A stretch of 64,000 nucleotides of DNA from Rhizomys pruinosus (Eukaryota > Chordata > Mammalia > Rodentia > Spalacidae): assembly GCA_009823505.1 (NCBI GenBank), contig VZQC01000396.1:741321-805320 (forward strand), read 5' to 3'. A program made the position numbers and the translations under genes. The notes beneath the pieces are model-generated. The model was not told where the DNA came from. It saw only the letters and a program-made list of their open reading frames with translations, and ran no database searches. Below are positions 1-10,966 of this stretch, in pieces. Positions within the stretch are counted from its first letter, which is position 1. Each line of letters opens with the position of its first letter.

Positions 1-1575
1 TGAAGAAAGCTAGGCTTTGTTTCTGCATTTCTTTTACACAAACAAGATCACATTTCTTGGCTGCCAGTGCCTGTTCCTGCCATCCCGGTGCCACCTGGAA
101 GTTCTAGCAGTCTCACACACAGGGAGAACGGCCCCCTGGCAGCTGCCTCAGACGTCACCTTGAGTGCTATGGATGGAGGATCTGAAGTGTTGCCTTAGTA
201 TTAGTTCTCTCCATCCTGTGTCCCAATTCTTCCTTGGTTTGGCCCTTCCCTGAACCCAGCTGTGTCCTCTGCACCTGCTGGAATGCCCTGTAGGAAGCTG
301 GATTTCCCACAATGCCCGTCTCATCCAACCATGCCAGAACCAAAGCAAGAACTGGAAGGAACAAGAATGACCAGCAAGTAGTTTGGGGGTGATGCTGCTG
401 TCCCTATTGCCTAGGTAACAACCATTGCAGTACTCACTGTGGTCCCAAATACCCACTCCCCAAGCTAAGAGTTAAAACTCACCTCATTTGGAATCTCTTA
501 ACTCCACGGAGCAGTGATGGGGCCTCTATGTGTCCGATTAAGTGTACGCTGAGCTGAGAAATTCGCACCAACGGAGAATCCCCTACCTGTCCCTTTCCCT
601 TTTCACAGTGACGAAGGGATGAGGCCAGCAACTGGCTAGAGGAGCCAGCACCTGCCTTCACTTCCCTTGAGTCCAGAGACTGACTCTCAGAAGATGCTGA
701 GTGCTGAGACCCAAGAGAAGTCTCCGCACCCAGTGTCCCATCCACTCTGGCACCTCCTTACCCTGAGCTCTGCTGTTTGGTGGTTATAGACCTACTCTCA
801 CCGTTTGCACCTCCAAACATATCTTTTTACTATTTCCCTTATGGGTTCTGTCTTTTGGAAGATTTGGCGATTCCCAGCTTCAGGCACGAGCATGGCTTGA
901 GCCAGCCATCCCAGACAGATGGGTCTGTGCTTCCCACAGCCGTGGAAATTGGGACAGACCTTGCAGATTCTTGTGCTTTCGAGCCCCAACAGGAAGCAGG
1001 ACCCATTGCATGCCAGGGCTACCAAGGGACGGGGCCTGGAGCTGGGAAAGCTGCACAATCTCTTCATCCCTCCCACCCACACCCCTGCCCGTGTGTGCAC
1101 CCACCTCACCCCAGCTCCACCTCATACATCCTGTTCACCCCCTCCTCCCCTTCCATCAACACACACCCTATCCCCCATGGCCTGCTGGGAGGGACAAGAG
1201 AGCACCTGAGAGTCTGGACTGCTGTGTCGTGCCATGTTGGATGGAAGCCTGGGGTTCTGGCCTGCCTCTTGTCACTTTGGACACATGGTAGCATCTGCCA
1301 TGGTTCCTGGGTCACCAGAGCCTGGTAGTAACTGGGAAATGGAAGTGCTGATAGTCTAGTAAGAGTGAGGGACAAGGACTTCGGAAGCCACATTGTTTAG
1401 GGGTCAACTTGAGCCTCTTCCTCAAGCAAAGTGTAGCACAGCACAGCAAGTGAAGAAGGCTGTCTATAATCATGTTGGGAATCTCAGGAGCAGTCAGCAG
1501 ATCCCAGAATCTCCCCTGAAAGAGTGGATTCCTACTAGCAAGGGAGGAGGGCTCAGAGCATTCCATTCAGGTATG
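1..1575. other. unassigned DNA
   Basis: I recognise no gene or repeat here. Open frames exist on both strands but lack convincing splice sites. The segment 587-725 on the minus strand is open and serine-rich and ends at a good donor (CAG|GTAGGG), but has no good acceptor; see findings. Confidence 0.4.
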
Positions 1576-1680
1576 AATGTTAAGGTGCCCCTCGGGTCTC
1601 GATTTGATTTGAAATCTTGTATGAAATGCACAAAGCTTCAATAAAAATTGGCTTTGAAAAAAAAATGTTAAGGTGCCCCT
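1576..1680 (+). pseudogene. short retroposed mRNA 3' end with target-site duplication
   Basis: A 17-bp direct repeat (aatgttaaggtgcccct at 1576-1592 and 1664-1680) flanks about 71 bp that end in an AATAAA signal, a short spacer and an A-run. This is the mark of an L1-mediated insertion of a severely 5'-truncated transcript. A related 3' end lies at about 25970. The parent mRNA is not recognised. Confidence 0.65.
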
Positions 1681-2532
1681 TAGTGCCTATGGATGGGGAT
1701 GCCATGCTACCCAGATGCAGAGGTCATTTTGTCCTGCTGGGGGGCCAGGACAAGACCCCTTCCAGTGTGCCAGGCTTCTCCTCCATTTCTGGGCAGCTAC
1801 TGCATTCTCTGGAAAGCAGTCTGATCATTTGGTCTGGGCTGTCTCCACATATCTCCATGCATAATTAGCAAGACAGACACTTAAGAAAAATGAGTCTGTC
1901 TTCCTGGGAAATCTCAGGGATCTGTGACTCAGAGCCAACTCAGATCCAACCCAGGCCTGTCCACACTCTTGTCACTCCTGGGTGCATCACACTGTGAAAA
2001 GGCCCTTTAGTGGTCACCAGGAGCCTGACACAGGGCTTTCATGGGACAACAGGTGTGCTTTGCAGGTACATTTTCAGTAAGCCTGTAAATGCAGGCCTGA
2101 TTGCCACAGATCCTTGTTAACAGGCATACAAGGGGCCATCAATGGAAACGTGGTGGCCAGGCCACACTTCCAAAGGCTGGAAGACATCTGAGGAGGAGTT
2201 GGAGAGGAGTGAAGGTGTCTGGGCAGGAGATGCAGGGCTGTGATCACCTCGACACCTCAGGGACCACTATAGCAGCTTCTACATGGTCCCAGACATGGCC
2301 CCAGAGACCAGGGAAGTCCAATCGTCAGGTAAGGTCGAGGATTCATTTACCTCCGTGGCTTTCCAGAGTGGGATTCATCTGTCCCTGGAGGCAGGCAACC
2401 CCCATCCCAGGAAGCAGATCCTAGAAGTGGAAGAGCACAGGGCAGAGAGGAAGGAACTCTCTCATAGTCTCTGATCCTGCAAGTTCTGGTTCAGAAAAAA
2501 TATATGCTCTACCATCTTCTCATTTTTTTTTT
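1681..2532. other. unassigned DNA
   Basis: No repeat or gene is recognised. A plus-strand GTAAGG donor-like site follows an open segment near 2328, but nothing else supports an exon. Confidence 0.35.
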
Positions 2533-2553
2533 TAATTTAAAATTTACTTTTTT

Positions 2554-2795
2554 AAGGGGGCTGGAGAGATGGCTCAGTAGTTAAGAGCACTGGCTGTTCT
2601 TGCAGAAGACCCAGATTTAGTTCCCAGAAGCCACGTGGGGACTAACAACTGTCCATGTCTCCAGTTCTAGGGGATCCAACTCCCTCTTCTGGCCTCTGTG
2701 GGCATTGTAGGACAAGGACAAAGACAGAGGCAAAACACTCATACAACATAAAATAAAAGTAAATTCACTTAAAAAATAAAATTCACTTAAAAATT
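2554..2795 (+). mobile_element. B2 SINE (older, short form)
   Basis: It starts with the tRNA-like head (gggggctggagagatggctc), has a B-box-like region, the B2 body and an A/T-rich AATAAA tail. An imperfect duplication around aaattttactttt flanks it. The body has a single ctccagttctagggg motif, without the duplication seen in young copies. Confidence 0.85.
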
Positions 2796-2805
2796 AAATT
2801 TTACT

Positions 2806-3250
2806 TTTCAGGTGCACGTGTGTGTGTGTGTAGTATATTTGTGTGCTCAACTTTGTGTCTGTGCACATGCATTGTGGGGGCCAGAAGTTGACATCAAGTT
2901 TTTTTTTTTCTATCACTCGCCACCTTTTTTTTTTTTTTTTCAGTCTTTTTGAGACAGGGTTTCCCTGTAGCTCCAGTTGGCCTGGAACTCACTATGTAGA
3001 CCAGGCTGGCCTTGGACGCACAGAGATCTGCCTGCCTCTGCGTCCCAGGTGCTGGGATTAAAGGTATGTGTCACCACACCAGGCTACCCACCTTATTTTT
3101 TTGAGACAGGGTCTTTATCTGAGTCTGAAAGTCACACAATGGCTAGGCTGGATGGCCAGTGAGCTAGAGCCACCTGCCTGCCTCTCCAGCCCTAGGGTGA
3201 CAGATGCAGGCCACCCTGAGCAGCTTTTACATTGGTGCTAGGGACCAGAG
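2806..3250 (-). mobile_element. B4 SINE, split by a B1
   Basis: The left part (TG-rich, then ccagaagttgacatcaag) and the right part (gagacagggtctttatctga onward) are the two halves of an antisense B4 (ID-B1 type). A B1 at 2931-3086 separates them, with an imperfect ccacctt duplication on each side. Confidence 0.65.
2931..3086 (-). mobile_element. B1 SINE nested in B4
   Basis: A T-run is followed by gagacagggtttccctgtag and the rest of an antisense B1 through to the complement of its 5' end (caccacaccaggct). Confidence 0.85.
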
Positions 3251-3621
3251 TACCTCCCAATCCAATTTGACTAGGTAAACATCATCTGTGCAATTCTGTC
3301 CTTTATGCTGGTGTCACAGGTCCTGATGCTGATCACCTTGGAGGAAGAGTATGTCAGTGGCCAAACTGTTGTCCCCTTGCAAGCCACCAGAATATACTCT
3401 AGGTTAGATGCTCCTGGCAATATTTAACACAGGGTAAGGTCCCCATCAATGCTCTTGGCCAGGAGCTGGTATAAAGAAAGTACACATGTAACTTAAGGGT
3501 TATAGTCTCATATGAAACTCGATACTGCTGGGAAGAAAGAAGCTAGGAGAAAAGCAGGTAAGTGCTCCGGGAAGAAAAGCAGCTCTTGTTAAATAAAATT
3601 ATCCATTACGCCATTTTCCAT
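3251..3621. other. unassigned DNA
   Basis: Nothing recognised. Confidence 0.35.
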
Positions 3622-3840
3622 GGTTGGAGAGATGGCTCAGCAGTTAGGAGCACTGGCTGCTCTTTCAGAGGTCCCAGGTTTGATTCCCAGCACCCACATG
3701 GTGGCTAACAACCATCAATAACTCCAGTTCCAGTGGAATACAATGCCTTCTTTTTACCCCCATAGGCATTCCACAACACGGGTGTGCTTACTACATGCAG
3801 GCAATATACTCGTACACAAAACATGTTTAAAAAATTTAAA
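3622..3840 (+). mobile_element. B2 SINE (older, short form)
   Basis: TRNA-like head (ggagagatggctcagcagtt), B2 body, and an A-rich tail. It is diverged from the young copies and lacks their internal duplication. Confidence 0.8.
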
Positions 3841-3988
3841 AAACATGTTCAAAGACTGCTGAAGACAGCCCCAGATAATGGCGACCAAGCATTGAGAAAT
3901 GACTAATTAAACTAAAAAATATGTATATAATATATTTTGAGCAAATTCACCCCTTCTTTTCAATTCCTCTGTCCGATTCCTTCCCTAT

Positions 3989-3991
<3 letters not shown>

Positions 3992-4038
<47 letters not shown>
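3992..4038. repeat. (TC)n microsatellite
   Basis: Uninterrupted CT dinucleotides just before the MaLR element. Confidence 0.97.
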
Positions 4039-4042
<4 letters not shown>

Positions 4043-4058
4043 AGTCCATTTAGGGCTA

Positions 4059-4238
4059 TGTGTTAGTCACTTTTCTGTTGCTGTGATAAAGCACCATGAC
4101 CAAGGAACTTATAAAAGGAAGAGTTTATTTGAGCTTACGATTGACGGTTCCAGGGAATTAGAGTCCATTGTGGCCGGAGGCATGGCGGCTGGAGCTGGAG
4201 CAGCAAACCGAGGGTCACATCTCGCAAAGAGCACAGGA

Positions 4239-4284
<46 letters not shown>

Positions 4285-4442
4285 AGACCACGAGGCTTGT
4301 TAAAACTCACTAAGCCTGCCCCCAACAACGCACTTCCTCCAGCACGGCCACACCTTCTAAGAACCTCAAAAACGTGCCACCAACTGGAGACAAACGTCTG
4401 AATACCTAGCGCCTATAGGGGACACTCATTCAAACCACCACA
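4059..4442 (-). repeat. 3' LTR of the MaLR element
   Basis: It is homologous to 6041-6415 over its full length and carries an expanded (GA)n tract at 4241-4280. Confidence 0.85.
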
Positions 4443-6040
4443 CTCCACTCCCTGGCCCCTTAGGCTCCTGACCATATAAAATGCAAAATGCATTTAGTCC
4501 AACCTTTAAAAGTCTCCCATAGTCTTTACCAGTTTCAATGCCATTCAAATAAGTCTACAGTCCAAATCTCTTCTGAGACTCAGGCCAATCTCTTAACTGT
4601 AAGCTCCTGTAAAATCAAAAGACAAATTACCAACTCCCAACGTACAGTGGAACTGAATACACATTCCCATTCCAAAAGGGAGGAATAGAGGACCTAGTGA
4701 GGAAACCTGGACCAAAACAAAGACTGAAAACCTTACGGGCAAACACCAAGTCCATAGCTCCACATGTCAACTTCTGGGAACTTGACTTCCAAAAGGGCTT
4801 AGATGGACTCAGCTCTTTCCAAGCTTTGCTTGCAACAAACATTTTTTCTTAGGCTGTACCACTCCTTGTATGCAGCTCTCCTTGGCAAATATCTCACAGG
4901 TCTGGCATCTGAATGTCTTCTTAGGGGTCTCCGCAGCCAACCAGGCTTCACATTCACAGCTTCATGCCAATGGCCTATCAGGGCCTACTTATGCAGGGAA
5001 AAAGCCCCTGCTGCACTCTGCCTGGCCTCTGTGCTCTCTGAAACCGTGGAGGAAGAACTGATGACCCCTTCACTCTCTTGCAATAACTTCATGCCTCTAA
5101 AGCCAGCACCACGTGAATGAAACTGCCGAGTTTGGCTGCAATTTTGGGATGGACCCTGGCCATTTCAACCACATTTGCAACTTTTCTCTGCCCTGGACTT
5201 GCTGGAGGATTAGCTGGTGTGTTGGTCTTGCCCTGAGGTACTGATTCTGTTGTTTACTTTAAATCTGCCCTCCTTAATCACTTTAAACTACCTTCATGTT
5301 TAATGTCTTCTAGCCTCTCCTTAATCACTTTCATCTCACCTTTAATCTTCCTAGTATACTTTTCATGATCCAAACTGTACATTCTGCATTTCCTCTGCCC
5401 CATTTGCTCTTTTTCACTGTAGATCTGCCAAATATTCACCATTAAAAGCCATGCCACCATTTCTATGTTAGGCTATCTTGAAATATCCTCTGCCAAAGAC
5501 ATCAGTCCATTGCTTTTTTTTTTTATTAATTTTATTTATTTCTGTATGTGTATGAATGTACTGTCTGATGCAAGTCTGTGCACCGTGTCGTTACATGCCG
5601 CAGAGTGTCAGAGAGGGTATTGGATTCCCTGGAACTGGATTTCTCCTGGAATTGGGAGTTCAGACGGTTCTCGTCGCCATGTGGGTTGCTTGGATCCGAA
5701 AACCCGGGTCCTCTGCCAAGAGCAGTTGGCGCCTTAACTACTAGGCCATCTTCTCCAGCCCAGTTCCAATTCGCTTGTTTATCAACTTAGCATCAGGCAA
5801 GCATTTGGGCTGTGGGCAAACTGCTGCCAGACTCTTTATCAAAATATCCCAGTTGCTGCCTAAGTCTTTATCCTCCTCTGGAACCACATCTTTTGCAGCC
5901 ATGCTTTCTTCCAGGCCTCCACTAGAATGGCCCCTTAAGCTCTGCTTACAGTAGTCAACAGCCTTTCTAGCCCAAAGTTCCAAAGTCTTCCACATTTCTC
6001 CAAACATCAGCCAACAGTCCCCTCTCTGGTACCAAATTAC
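4443..6040 (-). mobile_element. MaLR internal region
   Basis: The sequence between the two LTRs has no long intact frame. It is interrupted by a B2 at about 5513-5760. Confidence 0.75.
5513..5760 (-). mobile_element. B2 SINE nested in the MaLR interior
   Basis: A T-run, tgtatgtgtatgaatgtact, the B2 body with the duplicated ctcctggaa motif, and the complement of the tRNA-like head (ccatcttctccagccc). It has several small indels. Confidence 0.85.
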
Positions 6041-6415
6041 TGTATTAGTCACTTTTCTGTTGCTGTGATAAAGCACCATGACCAAAGAACTTATAAAAGG
6101 AGGAGTTTATTTGCGCTTACGATTGACGGTTCCAGGGAATTAGAGTCCATTGTGGCGGGAGGCATGGCGGCTGGAGCTGGAGCAGCAAACTGAGGGTCAC
6201 ATCTCACAAAGAGCACAGGAAGGAGAGAGAGAGAGAGAGAGAGAGAGAACAACTGTAGACCACAAGGCTTGTTAAAACTCACTAAGCCTGCCCCCAACAA
6301 CACACTTCCTCCAGCATGGCCACACCTTCTAAGACCTCCAAAAACAGTGCCAACAACTGGAGACAAATGTCTGAATACCTAGAGCCTATGGGGGACACTC
6401 ATTCAAACCACCACA
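6041..6415 (-). repeat. 5' LTR of the MaLR element
   Basis: It pairs with 4059-4442. Its (GA)n tract is much shorter (about 6222-6248), so the difference in microsatellite length arose after insertion. Confidence 0.85.
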
Positions 6416-6790
6416 AGCTACCTGTAGCTGTATGGTGTAGAATGATCTACTGGGGCATGGGTAGCCTCTCATGAGCCACCGCCCTGAAGAAAACTGATTC
6501 ATGCAAAGGCCTTAACATACATGTGTTTGATATAACTGGGTCTTGCTCACATTCACCAACATGCCAAATGATCTCCTGTCCCTTCTGAAACATCAAAGTC
6601 CCCACATCACCCACATCTCCACTCCAGGCTCCTGCTGGGAGACAGAAGCCTTTTGAGAGCTGGGTTCTAGCTTTCTAGCAGTCTCATCTTGAAGGGTAAA
6701 CCTGAGAAGCTTGGGGTGCCTTGCTCATGTCATGGCTAGCTTCAAATCCTTGTTCTGATACTTCTGAACTATATGACTTTAGACACAGTT

Positions 6791-7053
6791 CTTTTTTAAT
6801 TTTTTAAAAAAAATTTTAAATTGTATTTATTTATTTTATGTGTATGAATGTACTGTCTGCATGTAGGTTTGTGCACCCATGTCGTGCAATGCTGCAGAGG
6901 TCAAAAGAGGGTGTCAGATTCCCCTGGAACTGGAGTTCTCCTGGAACTGGAGTTACAGACGGTTCTCAGCCACCATGTGGGTGCTGTGGATTGAACCCGG
7001 GTCCTCTGCAAGAGCAGTCGGCGCTCTTAACCACTAGGCCATCTCTCCAGCCC
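6791..7053 (-). mobile_element. B2 SINE (young form)
   Basis: Antisense B2 with the tail at left and the head complement ccatctctccagcc at right. A tagacaca duplication from the host MIR flanks it. It has the internal duplication (ctggaactggagttctcctg). Confidence 0.9.
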
Positions 7054-7214
7054 TAGACACATTTCCTAATCTCCCTGTGCCTCCTTTGTTCTTCTGTGGT
7101 GATAAGAACAGCACCTTGGAACCAACCCAAGTGCCCCTCAACTGATGAGTGAATAGAGAAAATGTGGTACATCTACACAATGGAGTTCCTCGCAGCAGTA
7201 AAGATGACGTTATT

Positions 7215-7454
7215 GGGCTGGAGAGATAGCCTAGCAGTTAAGAGCACCGACTGCTCTTGCAGAGGATCGGGTTCGATCCCCACACCCACATGGAGGCTGA
7301 GAACCGTCTGTAACTCCAATTCCAGGAGAACTCCAGTTCCAGGGGAATCCGACACCCTCTTCTGACCTCTGTGGCATTGCACTAGTGCACAAACCTACAT
7401 GCAGACAGTACATTCATACATATAGAAAATAAACAAATAAAAATTAAAAAAAGA
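7215..7454 (+). mobile_element. B2 SINE nested in L1 ORF2 remnant
   Basis: A young B2 with the internal duplication. The L1 sequence aaagatgacgttat is duplicated on its right with one mismatch (aaagatgacattat). Confidence 0.9.
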
Positions 7455-7856
7455 AAGATGACATTATGAACTTTGCAGGTAAATGGATGGAACTAGAAGA
7501 TATCATGTTAAGTGAAGTAACACGGTCCCAGAAAAACAAACAACGAATGATATCCCTCATCTCTGGATGATAGCACCAAGTACCTAGTTGTAAGGCAAAC
7601 TGAGCAACGTTGATGTTATATTCCTTGTGATCTGAAAATAACTGTGCTCTTATATTGTGAGTCCCTAGACAACTTCTAGAATTAACCTACCATTTATTTT
7701 CAGATATTGGAATTTTGGTATTTATGGTGGGTATATATGCATATTTTAGAGTAATATAAAATCAAAATGGAAAAATGCGAATCAAGAAATATGATATGGA
7801 AATAACATAAATTTTGTTTTCAGACAACATAATTTTTGTATAGGTGCAATGTATCA

Positions 7857-8290
7857 GGCCCATACCAATTTGGCTGAGGGACCTAAGGGATAACTTTGTT
7901 CCTTGCCCTCAGAGGTCAACTACGTCCCAGGGGACTATGCATGGGGGCATCTCTTGAAATGTCCTGCAAAGGTGGGTCACCAGTCTTCCCATGTAGGGAG
8001 GTCTTGGAGATCCACTAATGGGACTTCAGCCAGTGTCCAGTCTATAAAGAGGAAAGTCTGCTCATGCTTCAAAAAGGGAAGCCTGGTCTAGCAAGACCTG
8101 ACTTTGTCCTCGAATGGATGGAACTGGTAAATGAAAAGCCGAAAGGAGTCAGGGGCTCCCTCCCCCCCCCACAAGTGACCCCTGAAGACCAGATTCTCAA
8201 CTGACTTTGAGAAAACAAAAACCCTAGTTAATCTGGGCTAACTGTGTGGACTTAAACATCCAAAACAAAAGCAAAACCAGAAATAAATAA
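7857..8290 (+). repeat. L1/HAL1 3' UTR segment, first copy
   Basis: It aligns by eye with 13888-14345 over about 430 bp, sharing for example tggagatccact/att, cagtgtccagtctataaaga and gcctggtctagcaagacctg. Both copies lie downstream of L1-type coding remnants, so this is best read as a shared 3' untranslated region. Confidence 0.7.
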
Positions 8291-8668
8291 TCAGTAAGGC
8301 CTGAGAAATTGTACTTCAGATATAAAACTTGAGATCTTAGTAAAAAGATGAAAAAGAAAAAAAAAAAAAAAAGAGAACACTTGTTTTGCCTGTCTTACTG
8401 GCAAGTGCATCTACTCTGTGGCTGCCACTGTTTTTGCCATCCTTCAAAGGCATGAGACACAGTTTTTTGACCCTCCAATGTGGACTGAAGACTCATATCT
8501 CTCCAAGAATCCTCCAAACCTTCAATGCCAGATGGGGCCTGCTGAGACATCCACCTTGTGGACTGAGCAGCTACTCGGGTTTCAGCCTCATCAGAGTATA
8601 GTCTGCCATTGTTGGACTACCCAGGCTGTATCATGGAGGCCAGTACAGGAAGATCAAGACAGGATGCA

Positions 8669-8926
8669 TGGGGCTGGAGAGATAGGCCTAGCGGTTAAGA
8701 GGCATCGACTGCTCTTGCAGAGGACCGGGTTCGATCCCCAGGCACCCACATGGCGGCTAAGAACCGTCTGTAACTCCAATTCCAGGAGAACTCAGTTCCA
8801 GGGGGAATCCAAGACCCTCTTCTGACCTCCGCGGCAATTGCACGAACCACGGGTGCACAGACCTACATGCAGACAGTACACTCATACAACATACAGAAAT
8901 AAATAATCAAATTTAAAAAAAAAAAA
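8669..8926 (+). mobile_element. B2 SINE nested in L1 3' UTR
   Basis: Young B2 with a perfect 13-bp duplication (aagacaggatgca at 8656-8668 and 8927-8939) and an A-rich tail. Confidence 0.93.
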
Positions 8927-9442
8927 AAGACAGGATGCAGTGCTTAACTGGACCTCATTGGGTGACCAAATGGGAAGGGAAGACCCCAGTGTAGGGCACA
9001 AAGGGCAGACGATGCGTTGTTTGAGCTTGTCAAGTAGGAGTCCTTCAAACACTTCTTAAGGAAAACATGACATCGTTTTAGCCTAAAAAAAAGAAAAAAA
9101 ATCCTCCAATTCAGGTGATATGTTAGTATGTATGTATATGTTGTGCATATGTATATGTACATATATTTTTGAAGCAATACAAGTTGGAGAGAGCAACAAC
9201 AACAAAAGAACTGGTGAAAAAACCCGACTGAAACAGTTGAGTTCTCCCATAAAACAACAAGCTCTGCTTTGAAAAAAAATCTCTCTCGGAAAGACTCAGA
9301 AAAAGATTCAAGACATGTATTGGTATAGAGTGGCATTGAACTCAGGTTGGGTGGGGGCATGGAAAGGGGAAATGACTCTAAATATGGATTGAGAACATGA
9401 TATGTATGATGTATGAAAAAGTTTTAATAAATAAAAAATATT

Positions 9443-9591
9443 AGCCGGGAGTGGTGGCACACTCCTTTAGTCCCAGCACTCGGGGCAGAGGCGAGCGGAT
9501 CTCTGTGCATTTGAGGCCAGCCTGGTCTACATAGTGACATAGTGAGTTCTAAGGCCAGCTGGGACAAAGGGAGACTCTTGCTCTAAAAAGA

Positions 9592-9626
<35 letters not shown>

Positions 9627-9627
9627 A
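9443..9627 (+). mobile_element. B1 SINE in the L1 tail
   Basis: A B1 body from agccgggagtggtggcacac to a pure A-run of about 28 bp. It sits directly after the L1 polyadenylation region, so it inserted into the L1 tail. Confidence 0.88.
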
Positions 9628-9712
9628 AAGAACAGCACCATCTTCACAGGTTGTTAGATTAAATGAACGGTGTATGCCAAGTGCCTCACTTGGCGCTTGG
9701 CAGTGTGGCTGA

Positions 9713-10300
9713 GCACTCTGGGAGCACTGCTGCTCATTGCCACTCTGGGAACGAGCTTCCATCCAAAGACAGCCCCCGCATTAGCATCATCTGCATCCAG
9801 CTCCCAAGAGGATTATGATGTCAAGGGAACTCATTGTGAACCAACGCAAGGGCCAGGACACTTTGGTTGCCACTGTCGCACAGGGTCTCTGCTTCAGGCC
9901 CTGGAGGGGGCCTCAGCATCTCTCCATCTTCCACTGCACAATCTGTCCCTTGGGGAGGCTAGACATGCTGCTGCTGGTGGGATCTTGCACTCTCTCTTGG
10001 GGATGGGAAACCTCTCTGTGCTGGTTGGTGACATGTTTTTCCTGGACGGTAGCTTGCTTTCAGAATATCACCTGCAGAAAGAGTGAAAGGCTGTGCTTCA
10101 GTGTCCCAGGGGCGTGGAGATGCTGCAGAGGGCAACCCAGATGCTTGATACAAACAGCCAGATGATTTACTTTGGCTCAGGTTTCAGGAGGCTCAGTGCA
10201 TAGAAGGCTGGCTCCAGGTTCATGTGACAGAAGCTGTTCTTCACATCTTAGCCATTAGGAAGCAGAAAGAAGGGGTGGGGCAGGTTACAGCCACCATGCA
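9713..10300. other. unassigned DNA with a chance 138-codon frame
   Basis: The plus-strand frame 9670-10086 has a hydrophobic start that could pass for a signal peptide, but its first codons lie inside the MIR relic. I see no family resemblance, no promoter and no splice sites. Confidence 0.4.
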
Positions 10301-10622
10301 GGGCAGCAGAAATGGCTCAGTGGGAACAGTGTCTGTACAAACACGTGTGCCTGAGTTCATGTCTACAGACCCACGTAAAAGCCAGACATGGTGGTACACG
10401 TCTGCAACACAGGCACTGGTGGGGCAGAGGCAGGTGGATTCCCGAGCTCGCTGGTCAGCTGCTCTAGCCAAGTGGTGAGCTCCTGGTTCAGTGAGAGACC
10501 CTGCCTTAAAACAACGTGGAGTGCAACAGAAGACAGCCAACAACTCTGGCTCCTACATATACACACACATGTGCACATACAAACTGGTACACACACATAC
10601 ACACGTGTACACACAAAGATAA
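10301..10622 (+). mobile_element. B4 SINE
   Basis: An ID-like head (aaatggctcagtggg) is followed by a B1-like body (agccagacatggtggtacac onward) and a CA-rich tail, as in B4. Confidence 0.6.
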
Positions 10623-10721
10623 AGCCCTCATGGATATGTACTCTGTGACTAACTTTCTCATACTAGGTCAATCTCTTCCCTTTAAGTACTTCTTAATAAT
10701 CCCATTGTATTAAGAATCCAG

Positions 10722-10966
10722 GGGGCTGGAGAGATGGCCTAGCGGTTAAGAGCACCGACCGCTCTTACAGAGGACCCAGGTTCGATCCCCAGCACCCACA
10801 TGGCGGCTGAGAACCGTCTGAAACTCCAATTCCAGGAGAACTCCAGTTCCAGGGGAATCCGACACCCTCTTCTGACCTCCACGGCATTGCACGACATGGG
10901 TGCCCAAACCTACATGCAGACAGTACACTCATACACATACAAAAATAAATAAAATTAAAAAAAAAA
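10722..10966 (+). mobile_element. B2 SINE (young form)
   Basis: Complete copy with the internal duplication. Target duplication aagaatccagggg lies on both sides, at about 10712-10724 and 10967-10979. Confidence 0.93.

Larger units (their letters stand above)
4059..6415 (-). mobile_element. complete MaLR (MT-type) LTR retrotransposon
   Basis: Two direct repeats, 4059-4442 and 6041-6415, begin with TGTRTTAGTC and end in CCACCACA. They flank about 1.6 kb of internal DNA. Read on the minus strand, the LTR starts TGTGGTGGTTTGAATGAG, as in rodent MT LTRs of the MaLR/ERVL group. Behind the 5' LTR (the right-hand one) lies a primer-binding-like TTGGTACCAGAGAGGGGAC. A purine-rich tract ending in agggagtggag precedes the 3' LTR. 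The flanking 5-mers ggcta and agcta are a near-perfect duplication. The LTRs differ at roughly 5% of sites by eye. MaLR interiors code for no complete protein and none is seen here. Confidence 0.85.
7117..9627 (+). mobile_element. 5'-truncated L1: ORF2 end plus 3' UTR
   Basis: It starts inside the last part of ORF2 (the aatgtggtacatctacacaa segment), continues through the ORF2 end near 7470-7600, and then has a long 3' UTR with AATAAA at about 9427. A perfect 12-bp duplication, aagaacagcacc at 7105-7116 and 9628-9639, proves insertion into the MIR. Two B2s and one B1 inserted later. Confidence 0.8.
6715..9712 (+). mobile_element. MIR SINE relic split into three pieces
   Basis: The pieces 6715-6790, 7054-7116 and 9628-9712 read in order like a decayed MIR: a head, then ttcctaatctccctgtgcct, then a part with cacaggttgttagattaaat. 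The first gap holds a B2 (6791-7053). The second holds a 2.5-kb L1 insertion. The family call is from memory of the consensus. Confidence 0.55.

Noticed and set aside
7173..7413. Recurring frames of 60-90 codons with an MYCLHVGLCT-like start at many sites
   Set aside because: They all come from the B2 body in one frame. The similarity reflects copies of the SINE, not a gene family.
9670..10086. 138-codon frame with a signal-peptide-like start
   Set aside because: The start lies in a MIR relic, no family is recognised, and there are no promoter or splice signals.
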